Assembly (NCBI RefSeq): GCF_029946505.1
Contig: NZ_JARZHG010000016.1
Coordinates: 62,001 to 126,000 of the forward strand
Direction of reading: 5' to 3'
DNA: 64,000 bases
DNA from: Polyangium sp. y55x31
Lineage (GTDB): Bacteria > Myxococcota_A > Polyangia > Polyangiales > Polyangiaceae
The stretch's first letter is position 1, and the number at the start of each line of letters is the position of its first letter. Shown here piece by piece: positions 18,648 to 26,857 of this stretch. A model generated the notes under the pieces. It made no database searches and was not told the DNA's origin. It saw only the letters and a program-made list of their open reading frames with translations. The translations under genes were made by a program, and so were the position numbers.

Positions 18648-21221
18648 ATGTCTCCGCGGCCCGGCAAGACGCGAGAATCTCGGTACGCAGGCGCCAGCCG
18701 ATTCGTCGGACGGGAGGGCGCCCTGGAGAAGATCGCCGAGGCGTTCGCGCAGAGGCGCCTCGTCGAGCTCATCGGGCCGCCGGGCGTCGGCAAGACCCGG
18801 CTCGCCACGGAGTTCGCGAGGCGATCGCCGCGCCTCTCCGCGCTCCGGTTCTGCGACCTCACGGAAGCAGCTTCGCTCAGCGCTTTCCTCTTCCAGGTCG
18901 CGCGCTCCCTCGGCGTGCCCGTGCCGCTCGACATCTCCCCCGACGAGCTCGCGCGGCGCGTGCGAGAGCGGGTCTTCGCGGAGGACGCCCTGCTCCTCGT
19001 GCTCGACAACTTCGAGCAGCTCCCCGCTTCGGCCGACGCGGCGCTCGCGGCGTGGTTCGAGCGCCCGGGGGCGCGCGTGCTCGTCACGTCGAGGCGGCGC
19101 CTCGCCGGCGCGCCTGCCACGACGATCAGCCTCGCGCCGCTCTCGACCGAGCGGCGTTCGGGCGAGCCGTGGTCCGAAGCGGCGGAGCTGCTCGTGGCGC
19201 GGGGCTCGGCCTTCGCGGGCAGCGCGTTCGACCCGGACGAGGACCACGCGACGATCGAGGAGCTCGCCCGCGAGCTCGATGGCCTGCCCCTCGCGCTCGA
19301 GCTCGCGGCGTCACGCTTCCGCATGCTCGCGCCGAAGCAGGTGCTCGCGCGCCTCTCTCCGCGCTTCCGCATGTTGCGGCGGCCCGACGGGACGAGCGCC
19401 CGGGCGAACCTCCGCGAGAGCATCGAGATGTCCTTCGTGATGCTCGCCCCGCCGGAGCAGGAGGCGTTCCTCGCGAGCTCCGTGTTCCGCGGCGGCTTTT
19501 CCCTCGACGCCGCCGACGCCGTGCTCGGCGAGGAGGGCGGCCCGTGGCCGCTCGACCTGCTCGAATCGCTGCTCGACCAGTCGATGCTGACGGTCGACCA
19601 GGATCCCCACGAGCGCCGCTACGATCTCTTGATCTGCATCCGCGAGTTCGCCGAAAGCGAGCTCGCGCGTGGGGGAGGGGGCGCCGCGCGCGCGGCCGGG
19701 CGGCATGCTCGTTACTACGTCGGCCTCGGCGAGCGGCTCGTCGGCGCTGCCGATGCCGGCTCGCGCCGCGCCCTCGAACGCGAGCGGGAGAACCTCACCG
19801 CGATCGTCCGTCGGCGCGCCCTTCTGGGGGCCGACCTCGCGCTCCGCGCGGCCCTCGTGCTCGCCGCGCCCGCGTCCGGAGTGCCGTACATCACCGTCGA
19901 GGAGCTGCTCGGCGGCGCGCTCGGCGAGGACGACGCCGCGGGCGCATCGCCGACGCTCGTGGGGCGCGCGCTCCTTTTGCGCGGCACGGTCCGCCGCTTC
20001 CTCGGCCGGCTGCCGGAGTCGACGGCCGATCTCGATCGGGCGCGCGCCATCGGCGAAGCGACCGGCGACCGCGCGTTGCTCGCCGAAGCGTTCGCGGGGC
20101 TCGGCAACACGCTGGCGGGCCTCGGGGACTGGGGGCGCGCGCGTGCCTTTTTCGAGCGCGCGCTCGAAGCGTGCGTCGAGCCCAAGCTCCGCCCGCGTTT
20201 GCTCGCGATGCTGGCGAACAGCTTCGGCGGGACCGACGAGTACGACCGCGCCATCCCGCTGTTTCGCCAGAGCATCGCGGAGACCGATCGCGCCGGGGAC
20301 GAAAGCGCCTCGGCCACGGCGCGCCTCGCGCTCGGGGTCATCTTGCTCGCCGCGGGCGACTTCGACGAAGCGCCGCGCCTGCTCGGCGAAGCGCTCGACG
20401 CCCTCACGCGTATCGGCTCGCCGCACTGGGAGGGGATCGCGCTCTCGTACCTCGCGCGCTGCAAGCAAGAGACGGGGGATCTCCCGGGTGCGCTCACGCT
20501 GTACTCCGACGCCTTGGCCCGCCTCGACGCGGCCGGCGTGCTGCGCGCCCAGGCCGTCGCCTTCTACCAGTTCGCCACCGCGCTCATCGAGGCGGGTGAG
20601 CTCTCCGCCGCCGCCAAGCACCTGCGCGCCGCGCTCCCCCTCGCGCGCGAGAACTGCGGCGAATACGAGGGCGTGGTGCTCGCCGCCCAGGGTGTGGTCG
20701 CCGCGCGGCGCGGCGCGGCCGGCGACGCGGAGATGCTCTACCGGCGCGCGGAAGCGTCGCTCAGCGCCTACCCCAAGCCGATGTTCCTGGCGGCGGTGCG
20801 CGTGCTGCTCGGCGAGGAGCCGCCTCCCGCGTTCGCGGCTTGCTCGGAGGTGCGCCTCGCGCTTCGCCTGCGGAGCCCGGTCCCGGCGCCGAGCGCCACG
20901 CCGCCGCTGCTCATCGCGCGCGACGGGAGCTGGTTCCGCGCGCCCGGCAGCGACGCATCCATCCCGCTCGAACGACGCAAGGCCCTCCGCGGCGTCCTCC
21001 GCGCCCTCGCGCGCCAGCGAGAAGAGCGCCCCGGCGAAGCTGCCTCGATGGTGGCGCTCGTCGAGGCGGGTTGGCCGGGCGAACGAATCCTCGCCTCCGC
21101 CGGCGCCGAGCGCGTCTACGCCGCCGTGGCGACGCTGCGTCGCCTGGGCTTGCAGGGCGTGATCCAGCAGAAGGCGGGCGGGTACCTGCTTTCGCCGGAG
21201 ATCCCTGTCGTCTTGAGCTGA
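18648..21221 (+). CDS. STAND-type ATPase with TPR repeats and C-terminal winged helix
   Basis: 857 residues from the ATG at 18648. Residues ~18-300 are an NB-ARC/AfsR-like NTPase: FVGREGALEKIAEAF, Walker A GPPGVGKTR, Walker B LLLVLDNFEQL, and DGLPLALELAASRFR (GLPLA motif). Residues ~440-690 are TPR-like helices (ALLAEAFAGLGNTLAGLGDWGRARAFFERAL in two runs). The last ~100 residues (MVALVEAGWPGERI, VYAAVATLRRLGL, GGYLL) resemble an OmpR/BTAD-type winged helix, placed at the C-terminus rather than the usual N-terminus. Likely a signal-integrating transcription regulator. The upstream 250 bp contains no gene. The effector is unknown. Confidence 0.78.
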   Translation: MSPRPGKTRESRYAGASRFVGREGALEKIAEAFAQRRLVELIGPPGVGKTRLATEFARRSPRLSALRFCDLTEAASLSAFLFQVARSLGVPVPLDISPDELARRVRERVFAEDALLLVLDNFEQLPASADAALAAWFERPGARVLVTSRRRLAGAPATTISLAPLSTERRSGEPWSEAAELLVARGSAFAGSAFDPDEDHATIEELARELDGLPLALELAASRFRMLAPKQVLARLSPRFRMLRRPDGTSARANLRESIEMSFVMLAPPEQEAFLASSVFRGGFSLDAADAVLGEEGGPWPLDLLESLLDQSMLTVDQDPHERRYDLLICIREFAESELARGGGGAARAAGRHARYYVGLGERLVGAADAGSRRALERERENLTAIVRRRALLGADLALRAALVLAAPASGVPYITVEELLGGALGEDDAAGASPTLVGRALLLRGTVRRFLGRLPESTADLDRARAIGEATGDRALLAEAFAGLGNTLAGLGDWGRARAFFERALEACVEPKLRPRLLAMLANSFGGTDEYDRAIPLFRQSIAETDRAGDESASATARLALGVILLAAGDFDEAPRLLGEALDALTRIGSPHWEGIALSYLARCKQETGDLPGALTLYSDALARLDAAGVLRAQAVAFYQFATALIEAGELSAAAKHLRAALPLARENCGEYEGVVLAAQGVVAARRGAAGDAEMLYRRAEASLSAYPKPMFLAAVRVLLGEEPPPAFAACSEVRLALRLRSPVPAPSATPPLLIARDGSWFRAPGSDASIPLERRKALRGVLRALARQREERPGEAASMVALVEAGWPGERILASAGAERVYAAVATLRRLGLQGVIQQKAGGYLLSPEIPVVLS

Positions 21222-21313
21222 TTTCCTGCTGAAACCGCGCCTTTCAACAAACTTTCAACGCGAGACCTCGGGCGCCTCCGCCATCTTCTTCGCGCAGGCT
21301 TAACGACGAGGTC

Positions 21314-23572
21314 ATGACCATGATTCGCAAGCTTATTTTCGCCACGATCGGCTGTGGGATGGCGCTGCTCGCGGGGTGCTCGGACGATGTTCCGAGCCCG
21401 CCGGACAACAGCACAGGCGGGCAGGGCGGCACGGGCGGGCAGGGCGGCACGGGCGGGCAGGGCGGCTGCCCCACGCTCGACCTCTCGCTCACGCAGATCT
21501 ACCGCTTCACGGACGCCAACTTCTCCGTAGTGGCCGACGCCTCGCCCGGGGTCTCCGATGCCTACCGCACGCAGGCCGTCCTCGAGATCTACAACGAGTG
21601 GACGACCCCGGGCTTGCCTCCGCTCGTCACGGGCACCTTCGACCTCGCGTCGGCGCCGAACGACCACTACGGGAGCTGCCAGCACTGCGTCACGGTGATC
21701 ACGCCGGACTCCAGCGAAATCCCGAGACGCACGTTTTTCCAGACGGGCGGCTCGATCGAGCTCACGAAGCTCGATCCGGACGATCCGAGCATCGCCGCCG
21801 GCAAGATCACGGACGTCACGCTCTCCGAGGTCACGCAGAAGGAAGACGGCACGTGGGAAGCCGTGCCGGAGGGGGGCTGCTTCGTGATCCCCTCGTGGTC
21901 GTTCGACACCACGCCCGTCAACGGCATCCCGTGCGAGAAGGCCGAGGACTGCGGCAACACCCAGCGTCAGGTCTGCTCGCCCAAGACGAACACCTGCGCG
22001 CCCTACGAGTGCCTCTTCACGTACGACGTCGTGTGTCCCGAGGGCGAGATGTGCCTCGCGCAGGTGCCCAGCGAGAACTCGATCGGGGCTTGTTACAAGG
22101 CGTGCACGCCGTTCACCTCGGGCGCCTGCCCCGCGGATTCCGAGTGCATCGCGACCGACCCCGTCCAGAACTACGGCGTCTGCCGGCCGACGGGCAAAGG
22201 CGCGCCCGGCGAGGCGTGCAGCGAGCCCGACATCTCGACGGGCTGCGAGGCGGGCAGCCTGTGCGCGGGCGTGCCCGCCACGTGCGAGAAGACCTGCGCG
22301 TGGCTCACGCCGGACCCCGGATGCCCCGAGGGACGCGTGTGCGGCATGTCGAACGTGTGCCTCTCGCCCGAGAGCGGCGACCCGGCGCCCATCGACGGCG
22401 CCTGCCAGCCGAGCTGGGTGCCGTATCGGAGCTGCGCCGCCGACGGCGAGGCGTTCCGCGGCCTCTGCATGAGCCTCTACCCCGAGGAGCCGATCGAGCA
22501 TTGCGAGCGCATTTGCCGCACGGCCGACGACGACTGCCCCGCGGGCGAATACTGCGCGGGCATCTTCTCCAACACGAACGTCGGCATCTGCTGGACGATC
22601 CCGGTCTGCGGCGACGGCGTGCTCGACCCGCTGAACGAGATCTGCGACGACGGCAACACCATGTCGGGTGACGGATGCTCGGGCGACTGCGACGCGGCCG
22701 AGTTCGACGTGCTCTGCAAGTTCGCCGAGCCGCTCACGCTCGACGTCGACATCGAGAGCACGACGGCCGGCGCGCCCACCGGCTACGGCGGGAGCTGCGA
22801 GCTTTACATCGTCGTGCCCTCGAAGACGTTCACCTTCGACGTGCCGGGGCCGGGCCGGCTCTCGCTCGATCTCACGTCACAAGCGGACCTCGATCTGCTC
22901 CTGCTCGGCGATTGCGCCGATCCGAGCGGCAGCGAGCTCGCTTGCAAGAGCACGGCCGCGGCCACCGAGGAGCTCGATTTCGACTTCGCAACGAAGCCGA
23001 ACGGCCCCGTGATGCTCGTCGTTCGTGGCAATACGATGAAAGACGAGGGGCCGTTCACGCTGCGCGCGAGCTTCAAGCCGGCGGTCTGCGGCGATGGCGT
23101 CGCCGTCGGGCCCGAGGCCTGCGACGATGGCAATACGGTGGATGGCGACGGCTTCTGCTCGGCCGATTGCCTGAGCCCCGACTGGCCCACGGTCTGCGGA
23201 AACCTCCCGATGCTCTCCACGTCGTCGCCCAACGTCGGCGACACGACGAGCGCGCCGAATCTGAACAACACCGACGGGTATTGCACGTTCGCCACCGGCG
23301 GTGACGTGACGTACCGCTATGTCGCGCCGAAGGACGGGACGCTCACGCTGCATCTCGACGAGACGAACGCGAATTATGCCATCTACGTGCTCGACGGCTG
23401 CGGGGCGGCGACGGAGGGGAAGCTCCTCTCGTGCTCGAACTGGGGCTGGCCCCCGGAGAGCGTCGAGGACATCGCATTGCCTCTCACCGCGGGGAAAGAG
23501 GTGACCGTCGTCGTGGATACGGTTCCGCCGAGCAAGGGCGGGGCGTTCAGCCTCGAGGCGTCGTTCCAGTGA
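21314..23572 (+). CDS. Cys-rich lipoprotein with DUF4215-type repeats
   Basis: 752 residues, ATG at 21314. Lipobox MALLAG before Cys22, then (GGTGGQG)n. Residues ~30-210 form an unrecognised beta domain. Residues ~215-430 are Cys-rich segments with regular CPxGxxC spacing. Two DUF4215 'Myxococcus cysteine-rich repeat' units are clear: CGDGVLDPLNEICDDGN followed by DGCSGDC, and CGDGVAVGPEACDDGN followed by FCSADC. Each precedes a jelly-roll, PPC-like domain (TFDVPGPGRLSLDLTSQADLDLLLLG and VTYRYVAPKDGTLTLHLDE). Typical myxobacterial cell-surface protein, probably adhesive or protective. Confidence 0.78.
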   Translation: MTMIRKLIFATIGCGMALLAGCSDDVPSPPDNSTGGQGGTGGQGGTGGQGGCPTLDLSLTQIYRFTDANFSVVADASPGVSDAYRTQAVLEIYNEWTTPGLPPLVTGTFDLASAPNDHYGSCQHCVTVITPDSSEIPRRTFFQTGGSIELTKLDPDDPSIAAGKITDVTLSEVTQKEDGTWEAVPEGGCFVIPSWSFDTTPVNGIPCEKAEDCGNTQRQVCSPKTNTCAPYECLFTYDVVCPEGEMCLAQVPSENSIGACYKACTPFTSGACPADSECIATDPVQNYGVCRPTGKGAPGEACSEPDISTGCEAGSLCAGVPATCEKTCAWLTPDPGCPEGRVCGMSNVCLSPESGDPAPIDGACQPSWVPYRSCAADGEAFRGLCMSLYPEEPIEHCERICRTADDDCPAGEYCAGIFSNTNVGICWTIPVCGDGVLDPLNEICDDGNTMSGDGCSGDCDAAEFDVLCKFAEPLTLDVDIESTTAGAPTGYGGSCELYIVVPSKTFTFDVPGPGRLSLDLTSQADLDLLLLGDCADPSGSELACKSTAAATEELDFDFATKPNGPVMLVVRGNTMKDEGPFTLRASFKPAVCGDGVAVGPEACDDGNTVDGDGFCSADCLSPDWPTVCGNLPMLSTSSPNVGDTTSAPNLNNTDGYCTFATGGDVTYRYVAPKDGTLTLHLDETNANYAIYVLDGCGAATEGKLLSCSNWGWPPESVEDIALPLTAGKEVTVVVDTVPPSKGGAFSLEASFQ

Positions 23573-23600
23573 TGTGTTGAGAGCTGCGCGGGATCCGGGG

Positions 23601-23724
23601 GCCGCTTCCGCTTCCGCGTCCGCTGCCGCGTCCGCTACCGCTACCGCGTCCGCTTCCGCCGCCGCTTCAGCCGCCGCTTCCGCCTCCGCTGCCGCTGCCG
23701 CTGCCGCTGCCGCTTCTGCTTCCG
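23601..23724 (-). repeat. GGAAGC/GGAGGC-type repeat tract 1
   Basis: About 124 bp of (CCGCTT/CCGCTG/CCGCGT/CCGCTA)n on the plus strand, so GGAAGC/CAGCGG-type hexamers on the minus strand. It lies between the Cys-rich lipoprotein and the four-helix-bundle gene. It has no 21-nt tail of the kind seen in tracts 2, 3 and 6. Confidence 0.7.
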
Positions 23725-23779
23725 AGACGCGCATTCAACGGTGCTCTCGTCCGGGGGCCTTGAGCATGCCCGCGTGCTC

Positions 23780-23877
23780 GGGTGGCGCAAGGCCAAGCCG
23801 TCCTCGCCGTCCTCGCGCTTCGCGCTCCGGGCGGCTCCGGGCGGTGCGAGGCAAGGCCTCGCAGCCTTGCGCCACCC
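23780..23877. other. Large imperfect hairpin upstream of the four-helix-bundle gene
   Basis: GGGTGGCGCAAGG (23780-23792) pairs perfectly with CCTTGCGCCACCC (23865-23877). Inside is a second stem-loop, TGCGAGG / CCTCGCA (23845-23863). It sits 50 bp before the start of the next gene, so it could be a structured leader or an inserted palindromic repeat. Confidence 0.5.
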
Positions 23878-23927
23878 TCCGCGCGCGGGCCCGGGACGAG
23901 GGTCCCCGGTCGGGGAAGGAGGAAGCA

Positions 23928-24251
23928 ATGGCTCTCAGGATCTACGGCGTCACGATCGAATTGCTGCGGCGGCTGCGGCCGGTCATCGAGAAGATCGGCG
24001 GGAAGGATGCGAACCTCGCGGATCAGCTACGGCGCGCCGCCACCAGCGTGCCACTCAATCTGCATGAAGGTGCATATTCGCAGGGGCGAAACGAGCGCGC
24101 ACGGTGGCATACGGCCATGGGCTCGGCGGCGGAGGTGCGCGCGTGCTTGGATGTGGCGGAAGCACTGGGGTACGTCGAAACGGTGGATGACGGGCTCCGC
24201 GATTCCCTCGACCAAATCATCGCCACCTTGCATCGCCTCACACGGCGATGA
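23928..24251 (+). CDS. Four-helix-bundle protein (S23/IVS family)
   Basis: 107 residues; ATG at 23928 with a strong AAGGAGGAAG ribosome-binding site. The family signature is present: LLRRLRPVIEKIGGKDANLADQLRRAATSVPLNLHEG, then RNERARWHTAMGSAAEVRACLDVAEALGYV, ending in helix LRDSLDQIIATLHRLTRR. This is the TIGR02436 'four helix bundle' family, found in 23S rRNA intervening sequences and as free-standing genes; its relative Avd is a DGR accessory. No reverse transcriptase or rRNA is in the window, so neither association applies here. Flanked on both sides by GGAAGC-type repeats, which suggests mobility of the locus. The role is unknown, probably RNA binding. Confidence 0.85.
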   Translation: MALRIYGVTIELLRRLRPVIEKIGGKDANLADQLRRAATSVPLNLHEGAYSQGRNERARWHTAMGSAAEVRACLDVAEALGYVETVDDGLRDSLDQIIATLHRLTRR

Positions 24252-24294
24252 GGCGCACGGCGGGCCGTCCCTCGGTGGACGATCCGCCGCTCTC

Positions 24295-24362
24295 GGAAGC
24301 GGAGGCGGCAAGCGGGGGCGGAAGCGGAAGCGGAGGCGGAAGCGGCAACCGAAATCTGCTTG
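24295..24362 (+). repeat. GGAAGC/GGAGGC repeat tract 2 with 21-nt tail
   Basis: Hexamer-like units (GGAAGC, GGAGGC, GGGGGC) are followed by a tail at 24342-24362 that also ends tracts 3 and 6: GCGGCAA, then three variable bases, then AATCTG-N-TTG. Tracts 2 and 3 agree at 19 of 21 tail positions. It starts 43 bp after the four-helix-bundle stop. Confidence 0.7.
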
Positions 24363-24399
24363 TGCACCGCTCGGGAGGCTAGCGCGAGCACCTTTTGAC

Positions 24400-24892
24400 G
24401 TGCTCGCCATCGTCGTGGTATCGTGCAGCACGAATATGCGAGCGAGGACGGTCAACCATTTCCACGTCATCATGTCGACTGTGGCGGGGGCCACGCAATT
24501 GAATTGCGTAAAGCGTGACTTGCCCCCTTGACGACGTTGTGGGAACGTACTCCTCGCCATTGGATTTCGAGGTAACGCGCGTGGAGCTGAAGCCGGACCA
24601 CACGTTCGTGTGGACGCAGTCGGGCTGCACCGGTAGCACGGTGCTGCGAGGTCGGTGAGAGCAACGAAGCAATGGGCTCCTCGCACTGTCGCGTGGCCCT
24701 GCTCCGGCAGAGCCAGATTCTGGCGCGAGCGCAGATGGATACGAGTCATTGAGTGACGTTTGCAGGATCGATCCGGGGGCCTGCGAGACGATTCGACTCG
24801 ACCGGATTCACCTGCGAGCCCTCGGCGATTCTCTGGAGCTAAAGTCGTCGCCCGACTCCAGCTATGCCCAGAAACTGCCACGCGTACGGTAG
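24400..24892 (+). pseudogene. Decayed lipoprotein gene
   Basis: Three pieces line up as one broken lipoprotein. A GTG at 24400 starts VLAIVVVSC (lipobox-like), and that frame runs to NCVKRDLPP and a TGA at 24529. One base shift later, the frame from 24515 reads LDDVVGTYSSPLDFEVTRV then ELKPDHTFVWTQSGCTGS, and stops at TGA 24656-24658, where a Trp (TGG) would be natural after LRGR. The same frame continues open to TAG at 24890-24892 (DVCRIDPGACETIRLDR, LHLRALGD-like). So one frameshift and one nonsense codon. GTY..ELKPDHTF resembles small myxobacterial lipoproteins. It lies between two repeat tracts. Confidence 0.6.
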
Positions 24893-24927
24893 CCCGACGT
24901 GGGTCCTCTGATACGGATGCCAGCCAT

Positions 24928-24979
24928 CTGCGGAAGCGGAGGCGGGAGCGGGAGCGGCAAGCGGCAAGCGAAATCTGAT
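24928..24979 (+). repeat. GGAAGC/GGAGGC repeat tract 3 with 21-nt tail
   Basis: A short tract (GCGGAAGCGGAGGCGGGAGC and on) ending in the shared tail at 24959-24979 (GCGGCAA, three variable bases, AATCTG-A-TTG). It begins 35 bp after the decayed lipoprotein gene and 115 bp before the AraC/LuxR fusion gene. Confidence 0.7.
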
Positions 24980-25093
24980 TGGCAACACCTCGGCCATCTC
25001 GAGACGAGCGAGGTCGGCCCCGTGCTCGAGCGAGCCGTGCGACGAATCGCCTGCGCTCCTTCGAGTCCGCGCGCCACGCGTTTTTGATGCTGT

Positions 25094-26788
25094 ATGCTCC
25101 CCGCTCCTTCCGTCCCGCGCCGGCCGACCATGCTTGACCGAACCGCTCGCCAGGGGCTCGAACGCCCTCCCCTCATCCACACGCGTGACCTGGAGATCGC
25201 CCGCGAGCTCCTCGCAAAGGTCTACGGCGACCTCACCGCCGACGTCCGCGGCCACGGTCCCCCCTTCGAGTGGCGTGCCACCCCCGTCGACCTGGGGCCC
25301 GTCACCCTCTTCTCGGGCGCCATCACCTCCGCCGTGTGCCTGCGCGGCGTGACCTCGGGCTACACCGTCAGCCTGGCGGCCGGCGGCCCGTTATGGGCGG
25401 CCTCGTCGGGGGACGCGGCGGAGATCGTCCCCGGCCTGCGCGCCGCCGTGCTCTCGCCGGGGGCCCGGTCCGAGTGGAGCACGGCGGGCTCGTCCCACCA
25501 CTTCACCCTCCGCATCGACGCTCGTTACCTCGAGGCGCAGCTCGAGGCGCTCACCGGCGTGGCCGTCCGCGGGCCCCTTGCATTTTCGTTGTCAATGCCC
25601 ACCCGCGACGGCCCCGGGACCTTCCTGGATCGGCTTTGCCGCTTCCTGTCCACCGAGACCGAGCAGGCCGGGCGAGCCCTGGGCCACCCGCTGGTGATGG
25701 CCAGCCTCGGCGAGGCGGCGGCGCGCGCGCTGCTCCTCGGGCAACCCCACGATCACGCCCACCTCCTGGAGAAGGTGGCGCCGCCGTCGAGCCGGACCGT
25801 GGTGCGGCTCGTCGAGGAGTACCTCGACGCCCACGCGAAGGACCCGATCGTCACGACCGATCTGACGACACTCGCCGGCGCGAGTATGGCATCGATCGAC
25901 GCGGCCTTCGTGACGCATCGGGGCACCACCCCGAGGGACTTCCTCCGCAGGAAGCGCCTCCTCCTGGCGCGGGAGCGCCTGCTCCGGGCCGAGCCGGGCG
26001 AGACGGCGGCGAGCGTGGCCCACGCTTCGGGTTTCCTGCGCGTGGAGAGCTTCGGCGCCGCGTATGCTGCGGAGTTCGGCGAGACCTACGCCGAGACGAG
26101 GCGGCGCGGGCTCGTCGCGACCGAGGCGCCGCCGGGCCCGCGGTCCCGCGCGACGAGCCCGCCCCCGCGCGAGGAGGCGGCGGTGACCGTCTTCCTGGTG
26201 CACCGGGATCCCTCCTGGCGCGGGGCCGCGGTCGGGCTGCTCGAGGAGGCGGGGCACGCAGTGCAGGCGTTCGCGTCGTCGCTCGCCTTCCTTTCGGCGA
26301 CGCGCGCGGCGGGGGCGGGTTGTGTGGTGATCGACGTCCACCTCCCCGATCTGAACGGCCTGGAGGTGAGGGCCGTCCTGCGCGAGAGCGCGAGCGCGCT
26401 GCCGGTCGTGTTCACCAGCGAAGTCGCCGACGTGACCTTGGCCGTGGAGGCGATGAAGGCGGGCGCGGTGGACTTCCTGGTGGAGCCCATTGACGAGGAG
26501 GCCCTGCTCGCCGCCGTGGCTCGCGCCCTCGCCCTGGACGCGGAGGCGCGGGCGGCGCGGGCCGAGGTGGAGGCGCGCGCCGCCCTCCTCGCGGCGCTCT
26601 CGCCGCGCCAGCGCGAGGTGTGCGAGCGGGTGGCGCGGGGGATGCTGAACAAGCAGATCGCGGCGGAGCTCGGGATCTCCGAGTCGACCGTGCGGCTGCA
26701 CCGGGCGGAGGGGATGGAGAAGCTGGGGGTGAGGTCGGCCGCCGAGCTCGGGCAGGTGATGGCGAGCTTGCCGAGCGGGGGTCGGTGA
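25094..26788 (+). CDS. AraC-receiver-LuxR fusion transcription regulator
   Basis: 564 residues (ATG 25094; an alternative ATG at 25130). Residues ~30-200 match the AraC-binding-like/cupin_6 sensor. Residues ~235-335 form the AraC helix-turn-helix (LTTLAGASMASIDAAFVTHRGTTPRDFLRRKRL in two parts, and VAHASGFLRVESFGAAYAAEFG). Residues ~365-485 are a response-regulator receiver (VFLVHRDPSW, CVVIDVHLPDLNG with Asp414, ALPVVFTS). Residues ~500-555 form a LuxR/FixJ HTH (LSPRQREVCERVARG, NKQIAAELGISESTVRLH). Two DNA-binding domains flank a receiver. The receiver looks degenerate: Glu464 replaces the conserved Lys of the KP motif, and only one acidic residue remains in the first acidic pocket. No kinase gene is adjacent. 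Confidence 0.82.
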   Translation: MLPAPSVPRRPTMLDRTARQGLERPPLIHTRDLEIARELLAKVYGDLTADVRGHGPPFEWRATPVDLGPVTLFSGAITSAVCLRGVTSGYTVSLAAGGPLWAASSGDAAEIVPGLRAAVLSPGARSEWSTAGSSHHFTLRIDARYLEAQLEALTGVAVRGPLAFSLSMPTRDGPGTFLDRLCRFLSTETEQAGRALGHPLVMASLGEAAARALLLGQPHDHAHLLEKVAPPSSRTVVRLVEEYLDAHAKDPIVTTDLTTLAGASMASIDAAFVTHRGTTPRDFLRRKRLLLARERLLRAEPGETAASVAHASGFLRVESFGAAYAAEFGETYAETRRRGLVATEAPPGPRSRATSPPPREEAAVTVFLVHRDPSWRGAAVGLLEEAGHAVQAFASSLAFLSATRAAGAGCVVIDVHLPDLNGLEVRAVLRESASALPVVFTSEVADVTLAVEAMKAGAVDFLVEPIDEEALLAAVARALALDAEARAARAEVEARAALLAALSPRQREVCERVARGMLNKQIAAELGISESTVRLHRAEGMEKLGVRSAAELGQVMASLPSGGR

Positions 26789-26857
26789 GGCTGCGTCGGG
26801 CGGTGGATCTTCGAGGCGCGCCGCCGGAGCGCTGGCGGTGCGCCTCGAAGGGCGGCG

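Noticed and set aside
23928..24251. Diversity-generating retroelement (Avd-like gene)
   Set aside because: No reverse transcriptase and no template/variable repeat pair in the window; the protein fits the general four-helix-bundle family.
24494..24508. CGCAATTGAATTGCG palindrome as an operator
   Set aside because: It lies inside the decayed lipoprotein gene; no promoter context, probably chance.
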